Shown here in pieces: positions 1 to 8,771 of a stretch of DNA of 53,023 bases. The stretch is from the NCBI GenBank assembly GCA_024762335.1, contig JANTHO010000010.1, forward strand, positions 1-53,023, in the 5' to 3' direction. The stretch's first letter is position 1; each line of letters opens with the position of its first letter. The DNA is from Acidimicrobiia bacterium. GTDB taxonomy: Bacteria > Actinomycetota > Acidimicrobiia > Spongiisociales > UBA5794. Position numbers and translations under genes: made by a program. The notes beneath the pieces are model-generated. The model had not been told where the DNA came from and searched no databases. It worked only from the letters and a program-made list of their open reading frames with translations.

Positions 1-23
1 AGCCAAGAATCAAGAGCCAAGAC
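1..23. repeat. Degenerate seven-base repeat, CAAGAnn type
   Basis: The units CAAGAAT, CAAGAGC and CAAGACG follow one another with a period of seven. The same units occur at 50191-50218, so this is a dispersed family. The window starts inside the element, so its left end is unknown. No gene is visible here. Confidence 0.6.
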
Positions 24-54
24 GAGCGGCCGCCGGTCCCACCGGCGGCCGCTC
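24..54. terminator. Strong GC-rich hairpin, likely terminator of an upstream gene
   Basis: A perfect 14-bp stem (24-37 paired with 41-54) closes a three-base loop and is followed by TGTTTC on the + strand. It sits before the BTAD gene and probably ends transcription arriving from outside the window. The T tract is short, so function as an intrinsic terminator is inferred. Confidence 0.6.
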
Positions 55-145
55 TGTTTCATTGAACCTGGGTCTTTCATCCAACACTTCTCCAACGCCT
101 CCACGGCACGATCTCTTCGCGTACGATTGGTCATGAGGTAGAGCG

Positions 146-3100
146 ATGGACCTGCGAGTGCTCGGCCCCGTTGAAGTCACCGATGGCGCTACCACGGTTC
201 CTATTGGAGGGCCCCGGCAACGCCTCGTCCTCGCTCTCCTGATCCTCCGCGTCGGCGAGACGGTGTCGACCGACCGGCTGGTCGACGACGTGTGGGGCGA
301 CGATCCGCCGGACGCCGCACGGAGGACCGTTCAGGCTTACGTGTCGAACCTCCGGAAAACGCTCGAGGCGATTCGACCCGGTACGCTCATCGCCCGATCT
401 CCCGGCTACGTTCTCACCGTCGACGACGAAGCTATCGATGCGCGCCGCTTCGAGCAATCACTCACGTTGGGAACCCGCCTGTTGGAGACGAACCCTGCCC
501 AGGCGGCGTCGGTACTCGGCGAAGGACTCGCTCTCTGGCGCGGCGCTCCCTATGCGGATCTCGCCGGTTTGCCTTCCCTTCGAACAGAGATCACGCGGTT
601 GGAGGAACTGCGAACCAACGCCATCGAGACCCGCATCGCAGCAGATCTGGCACTCGGAGGCCACGGGCAGGTGGTCGGCGAACTCGAGACGCTGGTTTCG
701 GAGCACCCGTTCAATGAACGCTTCGCCGGTCAACTCATGGTTGCTCTGTACCGCTCGGGTCGGCAAGCGGACGCTCTTCGCGTCGCCCACCGCACACGAA
801 CCGTGCTCCGCAGCGAACTCGGGATCGACCTCTCTCCCGATCTCCACGACCTCGAGCAATCGATCCTGGAGCACGATCCAGAGCTCCAGCCCCCTCCGAT
901 CGTCGGCTCTCATTCGCTCGCCAAGGCACGTCCATCGGTCATTCGGGGATTCGAGATCCGTCGCCGCATCGGTGGTAGCCCCTGGGCCGAGACGTTCATC
1001 GCCTATCAACGCTCCCTCGACCGTGAGGTGGCGGTAAGGGTCATCAATCCACGGTATGCGAACGATTCCGGGTTCATGGCGCGGTTCGAAGCGGGAATCG
1101 CACGGCTGATTCGAGTGACTCATCCCAACATCGTCCCGTTCTACGACTTCTGGCGTGACCCGGAAGGTGCCTACATCGTGCGACGCTACTTCCCCCGGGG
1201 AAGTCTGGCAGATGCCATTGAGGATGGTTCGTGGGATGCTGCCGACACGCCCCGTCTCATCGCCCAGGTCGGTTCGGCGCTCGAGGCTGCTCATCGGGGC
1301 GGGTTCGTCCACATGAATGTCAAAGCATCGAACATCATGCTCGACGACGAATCCAACGCCTACATCACCGATTTCGCAGTCGAGCGATCGGCCTTCGCTG
1401 ATGATGGAGCATTCCTGACCGACGCGCGAGCGTCGGGCAGCCCCTCGACCGATCATGATCTTCTCGCGAAGACGACACCGCAGATGGACATTCGTGCGCT
1501 TGCGGGTATCGCTAGGCAACTCCTCGGCGACACAGATCTCCCACCCGCCGTTGCCGAGGTCCTGGAAGAGGCGGCGTCGTCGGACCCCGTCGGCGGCTTC
1601 TCGTCGATGGATCGGTTCGTTGAGGCTTTCCTCGATGCAACCGGCGAGGTCGGACATCGCAGCGTCACGGTCTCGCACAACCCGTACAAGGGTCTGCAGG
1701 CATTCGATGAGACGGACCGGGACGACTTCTGCGGACGTGAGGCACTCGTCGTGCCGCTGCTCAAACGTCTCTCTCCCCCGCATCCCGGCTGTCTCGCTCT
1801 CGTCGGAGCATCCGGTGTCGGCAAATCCAGCATCTTGAACGCAGGGCTCATTCCTGCGTTGCGCGACGGTGCGATTCCTGGATCAGAGAGATGGCGAATC
1901 CTGAAGATGCACCCGGGCGTTCACCCCTTCGGAGAACTAGCCGGAGCGTTGCGTCAGGTCACCGTCGATATGGATCCCCAGATTCCGGGCCACCTCACGT
2001 GGGGCGACATCGGCATCGGAGAAGCCCTGACGTCTGCCTCCAGGGAATCGACCGATGAGTTCCTCCTCGTCGTCGATCAGTTCGAGGAGCTCTTCACGCT
2101 CGTACGCGACGAGTCCGTCCGTTCGGCCTTCATCGACTCCCTCGTCGCCGCCGTCCACGATCCTGCCGTTCGTCTCCGACTCATCCTGGCGCTTCGAGCC
2201 GACTTCTATGACCGACCGTTGCGGTATCCGAGTCTCGCCGACCTGCTTACAGGGTGCGTGTTCACCGTCATGCCCATGGCGCCGGGCGATCTGCGAAAGG
2301 CCATCCTCGAGCCGGCCGAACGAGCCGGAGCCGTACTCGATCCCGGCCTTGCAGGACGCATCGTGGACGATGTGCAACGGCAGCCCGGAATGCTCCCGCT
2401 CGTCCAGTACGCGATGACGAATCTGTTCGATCATCGCGATGGAAACCGGATCACCGCGGATGCGTACGAAGAGCTGGGCGGTGTGACCGGTCCGCTGCAA
2501 ACGCGTCCCGAAGAGATCTACCTCGAACTCGATTCGCATGCACGAGAAGCGGCGAGACAGGTGTTCCTGCGTCTCGTCGCCCTCGGAGATGCGAACGAGG
2601 CCGTCCGACGGAGGGTGCGACGGTCGGAACTGACGTCGATCGTCGGATACGAGCACTCAGCCCGAACCGTCATCGACGCATTCGGAGATGCGCGACTCTT
2701 GAGTTTCGATCGTCATCCTGTGACTAGGAGCCCGACCGTCGAGATCGCTCACGACGCGCTCCTCGGAGCGTGGGAGCGCCTGCGCGGATGGATCGATGAC
2801 TACCGTTCCGACGTTCGCCTCCACCAGAGTCTCGCCGATGCAACGGCGGACTGGATCGCATCAGATCGCGACTCCGAGTTCCTGCTCGTGGGCGGCCCCC
2901 TCCATCGACTCGCCGGGTGGTCGAAAGCCACCGACCTCGCCCTCTCCGATGCCGAGCACTCTTACCTCGCAGCGAGCGTCGAGGCCTCGACCATCGAAGA
3001 ACGCGAGGAAGCGGAACGGATCCGCTACGAGCACGAACTGGAGATCCGCTCCCGCCGCCGTCTTCGCATGCTTGTGGTTGTCTGGGCAATGACGGCTCTC

Positions 3101-3511
3101 GTCGCCGTACTCGCCATCTTCGCGTTCGCCCAGTGGCGCCGCAGCGAGATGCTGGTTCGTCAGACCGAGGTGATCGCGATCGCCGATCAGTACGCATCGA
3201 TGTCCGAGGCACAACGCGCAACCGATCCGGAGCTTGCTCTCCTGCTCGCACTTCACGCGGTGGAGATCACGAAGGACGCCGGATACGAGGTCACGTTGCC
3301 CTCTCGTGTTGCGCTCACGTTGTCGATGCGGGCACTCGGTATGCCACTCCCACCCGACACCGATCAACAGTTGGCCAACGACTCGCTCGCGGCGCTCATC
3401 GACACGGCACGGTCGCACCTCAACCGGGGTTTTACTCCACAAGAGTGTTCACTCTTGCTCGGGCTCGACGCATGCCCGGCCGATACGATCGCATCGCCGT
3501 CCGAACGCTGA
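146..3511 (+). CDS. BTAD-family regulator with pseudokinase and STAND NTPase domains
   Basis: 1121 residues. In order: an OmpR-type winged-helix DNA-binding domain (about 1-90), a BTAD helical repeat domain (about 97-243), a protein-kinase-like domain (about 265-500), a STAND/AAA-type NTPase with P-loop GASGVGKSS near 554 and Walker B DQFEELF near 643, and one membrane helix (about 975-998) with a 120-residue tail. The kinase domain has lost key residues: the VAIK lysine is Arg298, HRD is HMN (389-391) and DFG is DFA (409-411), so catalysis is unlikely. Related STAND proteins often continue into WD40 repeats after the membrane segment; this one stops at a helical tail. Start: GAGGT lies 6 bases before the ATG, and TACGAT at 122-127 is a possible -10. 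Family and domain order are clear; the sensed signal and target genes are unknown. Confidence 0.88.
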   Translation: MDLRVLGPVEVTDGATTVPIGGPRQRLVLALLILRVGETVSTDRLVDDVWGDDPPDAARRTVQAYVSNLRKTLEAIRPGTLIARSPGYVLTVDDEAIDARRFEQSLTLGTRLLETNPAQAASVLGEGLALWRGAPYADLAGLPSLRTEITRLEELRTNAIETRIAADLALGGHGQVVGELETLVSEHPFNERFAGQLMVALYRSGRQADALRVAHRTRTVLRSELGIDLSPDLHDLEQSILEHDPELQPPPIVGSHSLAKARPSVIRGFEIRRRIGGSPWAETFIAYQRSLDREVAVRVINPRYANDSGFMARFEAGIARLIRVTHPNIVPFYDFWRDPEGAYIVRRYFPRGSLADAIEDGSWDAADTPRLIAQVGSALEAAHRGGFVHMNVKASNIMLDDESNAYITDFAVERSAFADDGAFLTDARASGSPSTDHDLLAKTTPQMDIRALAGIARQLLGDTDLPPAVAEVLEEAASSDPVGGFSSMDRFVEAFLDATGEVGHRSVTVSHNPYKGLQAFDETDRDDFCGREALVVPLLKRLSPPHPGCLALVGASGVGKSSILNAGLIPALRDGAIPGSERWRILKMHPGVHPFGELAGALRQVTVDMDPQIPGHLTWGDIGIGEALTSASRESTDEFLLVVDQFEELFTLVRDESVRSAFIDSLVAAVHDPAVRLRLILALRADFYDRPLRYPSLADLLTGCVFTVMPMAPGDLRKAILEPAERAGAVLDPGLAGRIVDDVQRQPGMLPLVQYAMTNLFDHRDGNRITADAYEELGGVTGPLQTRPEEIYLELDSHAREAARQVFLRLVALGDANEAVRRRVRRSELTSIVGYEHSARTVIDAFGDARLLSFDRHPVTRSPTVEIAHDALLGAWERLRGWIDDYRSDVRLHQSLADATADWIASDRDSEFLLVGGPLHRLAGWSKATDLALSDAEHSYLAASVEASTIEEREEAERIRYEHELEIRSRRRLRMLVVVWAMTALVAVLAIFAFAQWRRSEMLVRQTEVIAIADQYASMSEAQRATDPELALLLALHAVEITKDAGYEVTLPSRVALTLSMRALGMPLPPDTDQQLANDSLAALIDTARSHLNRGFTPQECSLLLGLDACPADTIASPSER

Positions 3512-3554
3512 TCCTCTTTGATGGAACCACCGAGTCGTTGCTAGCGTTCTTCAT

Positions 3555-3910
3555 GCGAGTTCGCCAGACGGCCGCGGCCTTCGGGTCGAGGAAAGTCCGG
3601 ACTCCAAAGGGCAGGATGCTGGGTAACTCCCAGGCGGGGCGACCCGACGGACAGTGCAACAGAGAGCAGACCGCCGATGGCCGGAGGGATCTCACACCCG
3701 ACGGCACAGGTGAGGGTGAAACGGTGGTGTAAGAGACCACCAGCGTCCCGGGGAACCGGGGCGGCTCGGCAAACCCCATCCGGAGCAAGGTCGAGCAGGG
3801 ACAGGGTGGCCCGCCCGTTACGTCCCGGGTAGACCGCACGAGGCCGGCAGCAATGCCGGTCCCAGATAGATGGCCGTCCACGACAGGATCCGGCTTACCG
3901 GCGAACTCGC
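3555..3910 (+). ncRNA. rnpB: RNase P RNA, bacterial class A
   Basis: Catalytic RNA of RNase P, which removes 5' leaders from tRNA precursors. Conserved blocks are visible: GAGGAAAGTCC at 3588-3598, ACAGAGAGCAGACCGCC in the middle, GGGTGAAACGGTGG, and AGATAGATGG (from 3864) followed by ACAGGATCCGGCTTAC near the 3' end. Helix P1 is a perfect 11-bp pairing of 3555-3565 with 3900-3910, which sets both ends. Length 356 nt is normal for the class. A hairpin terminator follows 7 bases later. Reading frames crossing this region are not genes. Confidence 0.96.
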
Positions 3911-3917
3911 AGATGTT

Positions 3918-3946
3918 GAAGCGCCCCCCGGTTCGGGGGGCGCTTC
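3918..3946 (+). terminator. rnpB terminator hairpin
   Basis: A perfect 12-bp stem (3918-3929 with 3935-3946) around GGTTC lies directly downstream of the RNase P RNA. There is no long T run after it. It may also serve the convergent gene ending at 3970. Confidence 0.75.
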
Positions 3947-3969
3947 CTCGTGAATGCCCTTGTATGCAA

Positions 3970-4431
3970 TCATCGGTCCGGGTTGATCTCCCCGCTGTAC
4001 CCGAAGTATTCGCCGTTCACACCGGGGCTCGCGATCTGACCCGTCGTCGCTTCATGGTTGAGTTCGAATCCCCCGACCGTTGCCCAGTGGGATGCGGCGA
4101 TGGATGCGTCGACCGACCTCATGAGGCTTGCAGCCTCACCCGGATCGGTGATCTGAGCAACTCCGACTTCCGGATGGAGCGCGCCGCTGTATCCGAAGTA
4201 GTCGCCGGTCACGCCGGGTTGTCCGACCCGACCGACCGTCGCTTCCGGGCTGTACTCGAAGCCGACAACTTGATCGGGCAGGGGCGCGATTGTCGCAGCC
4301 GGTTGGAATACGACCCAGGCGATCCCTCCCGCGACCAACGCCACAAGAACGACCGACAGGCTGATCCACATCCACTCCAGGTTGTGATGGATCCCGGCGT
4401 GTGTCGGTACCGGGTGGTGAGCAGTGGTCAT
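3970..4431 (-). CDS. Membrane-anchored protein with duplicated PGV-G-YFGYSG motif
   Basis: 153 residues. The start at 4431 is chosen because GGAGAGGAG lies just upstream; a longer frame extends to 4557 without better signals. A short polar N-terminus precedes one membrane helix (about 22-42), and the remainder should lie outside the membrane. Two 32-residue units, 57-88 and 121-152, align with 18 identities, each ending in a PGV-x-G-x-YFGYSG block. The units are also similar at DNA level, suggesting internal duplication. I do not recognise the family. It diverges from the acyltransferase gene, sharing about 130 bases of upstream DNA. A role at the cell surface is inference only. Confidence 0.7.
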   Translation of the reverse strand: MTTAHHPVPTHAGIHHNLEWMWISLSVVLVALVAGGIAWVVFQPAATIAPLPDQVVGFEYSPEATVGRVGQPGVTGDYFGYSGALHPEVGVAQITDPGEAASLMRSVDASIAASHWATVGGFELNHEATTGQIASPGVNGEYFGYSGEINPDR

Positions 4432-4562
4432 GATGTCTCCTCTCCGACGGTGGCTCCTCTGTCTCCCTATCAACGTAGAACGGGGGTGTTGGACGGTCAC
4501 AGGAGACAGGTTGGAAACGGGTTGGATGCATCGCGCGGACCCGACACGTAGTCTCACACCCG

Positions 4563-5882
4563 ATGGGTACGATCCGTGACCTCGCGCAGAACACGCCGGA
4601 CACCAGGAACCGGGCCGTCGACTTCTATCGTGCGGCGGCTTTGACGATCGTCGTTCTCGGCCACTGGCTCGCCTCGGCCGTCTTCGTCGGTCAGGACGGC
4701 ACCCTCCATTTCACGAACGTCCTCGAACTCGCATCGTGGACCCAATGGCTGACCTGGGGAATCCAGGTCATTCCTGTGTTCTTCATCGTCGGCGGCTACG
4801 CCAACTGGAAATCCTACGGTGCGGCGAAACGACGCGGCGATGCCACCTCTGCGTGGATCACCGCCCGGTTCCGTCGCCTCATGACGCCGATCGTCCCGTT
4901 TCTCGCCGTCTGGACGGCCATCAGCGTGGTGGCCGGCCTCCTCGGCGTCGACCACGACCTGATCCGTGCCGGCAGCTTCGCCGTCGTCACGCCGCTCTGG
5001 TTCCTCGCCGTGTATTTGATCGTGATCCTCGCAGTGCCCGTCTCGACCACCCTGTGGACCCGTTACGGGTGGTGGTCGATCGCCGCCGGAGTCGTCCTCG
5101 CCTTCGCTATCGACGCGACGCGGGCCGGTACCGGATGGGATTGGGTCGGCTGGCTGAACTTCGGAGCCATCTGGATCACCGCCCACCAGTTCGGATACGC
5201 CTGGGCCACGGAGCGGCACCGTCCGCGGGCTGTTCCCCTCATCCTGACCGGCGCGATCGCGGCAGTGGTCCTCGTGCTTCTCACCGTGAGCGGCCCCTAC
5301 CCGATCTCGATGGTCGGTGTGCCGGGAGCCACGGAGAACAACACCCTGCCACCCACAGCGGTGCTCCTCGTCCTGTCCATCGCCCAGTACGCGATCGTCC
5401 GACTCGCCGAACCGGCCGCCGGCGCTCTGATGAGGCGGTCTTCCCTGTGGATCGCCGTCGTCGGGTTCCACGCGGTGATGATGACCGTCTACGTCTGGCA
5501 TCTCCCCGTCCTCGCGATCGTCGTCCTGATCGGATACGGTCTCGGCTTCGGCTTCTCCGTCGAGCCACTCACGACGTGGTGGTGGGTCACCCGCCCGATC
5601 TGGCTCCTCGTCCTCACCGGCGGTCTCATCGGCGTCGTCGCCATCTTCGGGCGCTACGAACCGAGGGTCCGTGAAGCACCGAGTCCGAACCGGGTCATCG
5701 TCGGACTCGGAGCAGTGGCCTCGATCGTGGCGATCTCGTTCGGTGTGGTGTGGGGCTTCGTCCCCGAACAAGGCCTCGTCCGCTGGTGGGTGGTCGTCCT
5801 CTTCGCAGCCGGTGTCGTCGCTCTCGGCGCCTACCCGGCGCGCAAGAGGGGCCGTCCGAAGACGACCCCTCCAAGGCGTTGA
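4563..5882 (+). CDS. Acyltransferase family 3 membrane protein
   Basis: 439 residues with about ten or eleven hydrophobic segments across the whole length. The N-terminal FYRAAALTIVVLGHW carries the Arg and His positions typical of acyltransferase-3/OafA-type enzymes, which move acyl groups onto sugars or other envelope components at the membrane. The C-terminus is basic and cytosolic-looking. No SGNH domain is attached, so if it is an O-acetyltransferase it is the single-domain kind. Upstream DNA is shared with the divergent duplicated-motif protein; the aquaporin gene converges on it 11 bases away. The substrate cannot be told from sequence. Confidence 0.85.
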   Translation: MGTIRDLAQNTPDTRNRAVDFYRAAALTIVVLGHWLASAVFVGQDGTLHFTNVLELASWTQWLTWGIQVIPVFFIVGGYANWKSYGAAKRRGDATSAWITARFRRLMTPIVPFLAVWTAISVVAGLLGVDHDLIRAGSFAVVTPLWFLAVYLIVILAVPVSTTLWTRYGWWSIAAGVVLAFAIDATRAGTGWDWVGWLNFGAIWITAHQFGYAWATERHRPRAVPLILTGAIAAVVLVLLTVSGPYPISMVGVPGATENNTLPPTAVLLVLSIAQYAIVRLAEPAAGALMRRSSLWIAVVGFHAVMMTVYVWHLPVLAIVVLIGYGLGFGFSVEPLTTWWWVTRPIWLLVLTGGLIGVVAIFGRYEPRVREAPSPNRVIVGLGAVASIVAISFGVVWGFVPEQGLVRWWVVVLFAAGVVALGAYPARKRGRPKTTPPRR

Positions 5883-5893
5883 GTCGAGGTGAT

Positions 5894-6556
5894 CTACTCG
5901 GCGTCGCCCGAGGTCACGATCTTGTAGATGCCCCAGCCGACCGCGGCGCCGACGAGCGGAGCGATCCAGTAGACCCACTGATCGGTCCACACACCGCCGA
6001 CGATTCCCGGGCCCAGGGAGCGGACCGGGTTGACGGACGTCCCTGTGAACGGGATGAGCACCAGATGGATCATCGTCAGAGTGAGACCGATACCGAGGAA
6101 CGCCGTCTTCATCGAGTTGGCGCTCGCCGTGGCCTTCAAGATCACCGCGAGGAAGATGGCCGTGAACACGACCTCGAAGAGGAACGCTTCCCATGCCTCG
6201 ATCCCCTGGCCGAAGGTCGTCATCGTGCTTGCGACGCCTTCGGTGCTCGTCGCTGCGAGCAGCGTGAGCGATGCGAGAACGGCGCCCACGAGTTGCGCCA
6301 CCCAATACCCGGCCATCGTGGCAACGTCGATGCGCTTGTCGAGCACCATCGCGAAACTCACCGCCGGGTTGAAGTGTCCTCCGGATACCTCCCCGAACGC
6401 ATACAGTCCGGCCAGGAGCGCGAGACCGAATCCGAATGCCACGATGACGATGTTCGATTGTGCTCCGCCGGCGGCGGCTGACAGGATTGTCGCCGTGCCT
6501 CCGAGAACGAGCACGTACGTGCCGAATAGCTCGGCCGCGAGTTTGTTGACTGACAT
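5894..6556 (-). CDS. aqpZ: Aquaporin, MIP family, with NPV in the second pore motif
   Basis: 220 residues, a normal length for a bacterial aquaporin, with six membrane helices. The first pore motif is canonical NPA (63-65); the second is NPV followed by Arg (176-179). The residues expected at the selectivity filter look like those of water channels: Phe in helix 2 (about 41-43), His164, Thr173 and Arg179, as in AqpZ. This favours water over glycerol transport, although the NPV change lies in the pore and might affect it. Read alone on the - strand, convergent with the acyltransferase. The symbol is by similarity of pore residues, not by orthology testing. Confidence 0.88.
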   Translation of the reverse strand: MSVNKLAAELFGTYVLVLGGTATILSAAAGGAQSNIVIVAFGFGLALLAGLYAFGEVSGGHFNPAVSFAMVLDKRIDVATMAGYWVAQLVGAVLASLTLLAATSTEGVASTMTTFGQGIEAWEAFLFEVVFTAIFLAVILKATASANSMKTAFLGIGLTLTMIHLVLIPFTGTSVNPVRSLGPGIVGGVWTDQWVYWIAPLVGAAVGWGIYKIVTSGDAE

Positions 6557-6652
6557 ATTCCTCCCGTTGAACGTCCGTAACCTTCGACAGACGCTTCCGA
6601 CGGGAGGTTACAGGAACCGGCCCGTCCCTAGGATCGGATGGAACGAGAGGAC

Positions 6653-7645
6653 ATGATGACCCGCTTCGCCTATTTCTGCGGCCATGAACAGTTCCAGCCC
6701 GAGGATGTCGTCCGTCACGCCGTCCTCGCCGAGGAAGCCGGATTCGACGCGGTCATGGTATCCGAGCACTTTCATCCGTGGGTGGACGACGTATCCGCAT
6801 CCGGTTTTGCCTTCGCGACATTGGGCGCCATCGCCCAGGCGACGGAACGTGTCGAGCTCGTCACAGCGGTGACCACCCCCCTCTTCCGGTACCACCCCGC
6901 CGTCGTGGCCCAGGCCGCTGCCACGATCGACCGCCTCTCAGGTGGCCGGTTCCGATTGGGCGTGGGGACCGGGGAGAACCTCAATGAAGGGCCACTCGGC
7001 TACCCGTTCCCGAAATACGCCGAACGTGCGGCCAGGATGCGCGAAGCCCTCGAGATCATGCGATCGCTCCTCGACGGCGACAAGCTCACCTTCGACGGCG
7101 AGTGGTACCGAACCGACCGTGCCCGGCTGTACAGCCCGCCGCTCTCGTACGTACCCATCTGGATGGCGGCAGGCGGTCCCAAATCCGCAGCCCTCGCAGC
7201 AACGAAAGCCGATGGGATCATCACCTCTGTCCGCGACCCAGAAACAACGATCGAACGCGTCGTTGAACCGGCGACGGCGGCCGCTGTAGAAGCGCACCGA
7301 AGTGATCCAACGCTGGCCGCAAGTCGTTGGACGGTACGGGCCGACACGCCGGACCAGGCGTGGGAGGCGCTCGGCGCGTGGCGCGGACTGCGGGCGCCCG
7401 GTCGTCTCGAAGCGGTCGATCCGGAGGACCTTCGCCGGCGTGCAGATGAACTCGACCGCAATGAGGTGCTCGCCGCCTACACGATCGTGTCGACACCGGA
7501 TGACTATGTGAACGCATACCGGCCACTGGTGACCGATATCGGTGCCGACATCGTCACCATCCAGACGACCTCGTTGGATCAGGAAGCGACGATCGCCATG
7601 CTCGGAAGCGACGTACTCCCAGCCCTGAGATCACTGACCGCCTAG
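6653..7645 (+). CDS. F420-dependent luciferase-like oxidoreductase, glucose-6-phosphate dehydrogenase type
   Basis: About 330 residues, a TIM-barrel enzyme of the luciferase-like family. Blocks such as SEHFHPW, LVTAVTTPLFRYHPA and GVGTGENLNE match the F420-dependent subgroup that includes F420-dependent glucose-6-phosphate dehydrogenase, in which hydride passes between substrate and deazaflavin F420. The preferred start is the ATG at 6653, preceded by GAGAGG and giving MMTRFAYF, as in relatives; an ATG at 6638 is in frame and a second ATG at 6656 is adjacent. The presence of cofG-cofH at the far end of the window supports F420 use. The true substrate is unknown: many members of this subgroup are not sugar dehydrogenases. 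Confidence 0.85.
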   Translation: MMTRFAYFCGHEQFQPEDVVRHAVLAEEAGFDAVMVSEHFHPWVDDVSASGFAFATLGAIAQATERVELVTAVTTPLFRYHPAVVAQAAATIDRLSGGRFRLGVGTGENLNEGPLGYPFPKYAERAARMREALEIMRSLLDGDKLTFDGEWYRTDRARLYSPPLSYVPIWMAAGGPKSAALAATKADGIITSVRDPETTIERVVEPATAAAVEAHRSDPTLAASRWTVRADTPDQAWEALGAWRGLRAPGRLEAVDPEDLRRRADELDRNEVLAAYTIVSTPDDYVNAYRPLVTDIGADIVTIQTTSLDQEATIAMLGSDVLPALRSLTA

Positions 7646-7685
7646 AGCCATGGGGATGGCGGTCTCGATGCCATCAAACCGTCCT

Positions 7686-7913
7686 TCTCCTCCCCATCAG
7701 GGGGAGGTGGCCCGAGCGAAGCGAGGGACGGAGGGGGTCAGGGCGGTCCCTTCAAAAACAATGAGATCGTGCCGTTCGCAGACGGCCAACCTGTGTCTGT
7801 CGACGCAACGGAACGTCGGAGTGCGGCGATCCGTTGCGTCTTCGTCTGGCACCATCTGACCCCCTCCGTCGGCTCCTTCGTCGCCGACACCTCCCCCTGA
7901 TGGGGAGGAAGAG
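7686..7913. repeat. 228-bp palindromic intergenic element
   Basis: Two inverted arms of about 56 bases (7686-7741 and 7856-7913) are near-identical reverse complements. Each arm carries its own small CCTCCCC-loop-GGGGAGG hairpin and a GGAGGGGGTCA inner end. The centre holds another stem, GACGCAACGGA paired with TCCGTTGCGTC. It lies in the gap between the oxidoreductase and the lipoprotein gene. Short open frames across it are not gene-like. It resembles a small non-autonomous mobile or structural element; no target duplication was identified. The remaining gap, 7914-8079, shows nothing I can name. Confidence 0.75.
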
Positions 7914-8079
7914 AACGGGACGCGCCGCGGTCGCAGAGATGGTGCGTTTGACAAGGCATCTCGGCCACACGCCGCACGAGACTCCGTTGATTGAGCCTGA
8001 TGGGGGAATAGGGCATGCCGGGAGGTCATCGTGATTACCGGGTTCGTGAAAAGGCCCTGAGATCGGAGCACCGAGACTG

Positions 8080-8727
8080 TCAGGGGGTCGATGCCTCTAT
8101 GAGTGCGACCGCCCGGCGGGCGAAGTCGTCGTCGTGCCCGCCTGCTTCGATCGCCGCCCACAGTGCGGGAACGACGACATCGACATAGGCGGCGCGAATC
8201 GTCTCCCCATCGGCGTCGTCCGGCAACGTCTCGAGGTACGCGGCAAGTGGATCGACGAACCCGCCGGCCAGGGTCGCAACCAGGTCGACCTCCCAGCCTT
8301 CGACGTCACGCGTGAAGATCGGAGCGGTTGCCTCATCCTGTGCGCTGACGGTCACGACCGCCCATGCGGCTCCCCCCGCTTCGAGCTGCGATGAGTCCCC
8401 CACGTTCAGGTTCGAGATCGGCTGACCGGCGAAGGCTCCGAATCCGTCCCGAAACGACGACCAGTAGGCCGCTTCGACCGCCGGTGTCACGCCGTCGGTG
8501 AGCAACGCAGCCGTCTCGGTCGCCGGCAGAGCGTTCTCCACGGCGAGCACCAGCACCATCGACGGTTCGAATACAGCCGCCGTGGCGGCTTCGAAGTCCC
8601 GTGCTTCGACGGCCTCCGCCCACCCGGCCACAACCGCAGGCGGTGAGGTCTCGGGATCGTCTTCGGATCCGCCGCAGGCCGAGGCGACGAGGGCAAGCAC
8701 CAGAACGAGAGGCAGGAACGTTCTCAT
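8080..8727 (-). CDS. Predicted secreted lipoprotein of unknown function
   Basis: 215 residues. The N-terminus has a hydrophobic signal peptide ending in a lipobox, LVASAC, with the lipidated cysteine at position 18. The mature part is acidic and alanine-rich, without repeats or catalytic motifs that I recognise; it could fold as a small NTF2-like or helical domain, but this is a guess. It is read divergently from the TauE/SafE half genes with only 44 bases between the starts, so the two units probably share a promoter region. Exported and anchored to the outer face of the membrane. Confidence 0.78.
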   Translation of the reverse strand: MRTFLPLVLVLALVASACGGSEDDPETSPPAVVAGWAEAVEARDFEAATAAVFEPSMVLVLAVENALPATETAALLTDGVTPAVEAAYWSSFRDGFGAFAGQPISNLNVGDSSQLEAGGAAWAVVTVSAQDEATAPIFTRDVEGWEVDLVATLAGGFVDPLAAYLETLPDDADGETIRAAYVDVVVPALWAAIEAGGHDDDFARRAVALIEASTP

Positions 8728-8771
8728 GATGGATCAGGCTAACGATGTGCACCTTCTAGGAATCGTGTACC

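Noticed and set aside
146-3511. An active serine/threonine kinase
   Set aside because: Three essential residues are replaced (Lys to Arg298, HRD to HMN, DFG to DFA).
3432-3881. Open frames across rnpB
   Set aside because: The conserved RNase P RNA blocks and the P1 helix explain this sequence completely.
4554-6305. A 583-codon open frame on the - strand
   Set aside because: It is antisense to the acyltransferase and aquaporin genes, with low-complexity charged sequence and no family motif; a high-GC shadow frame.
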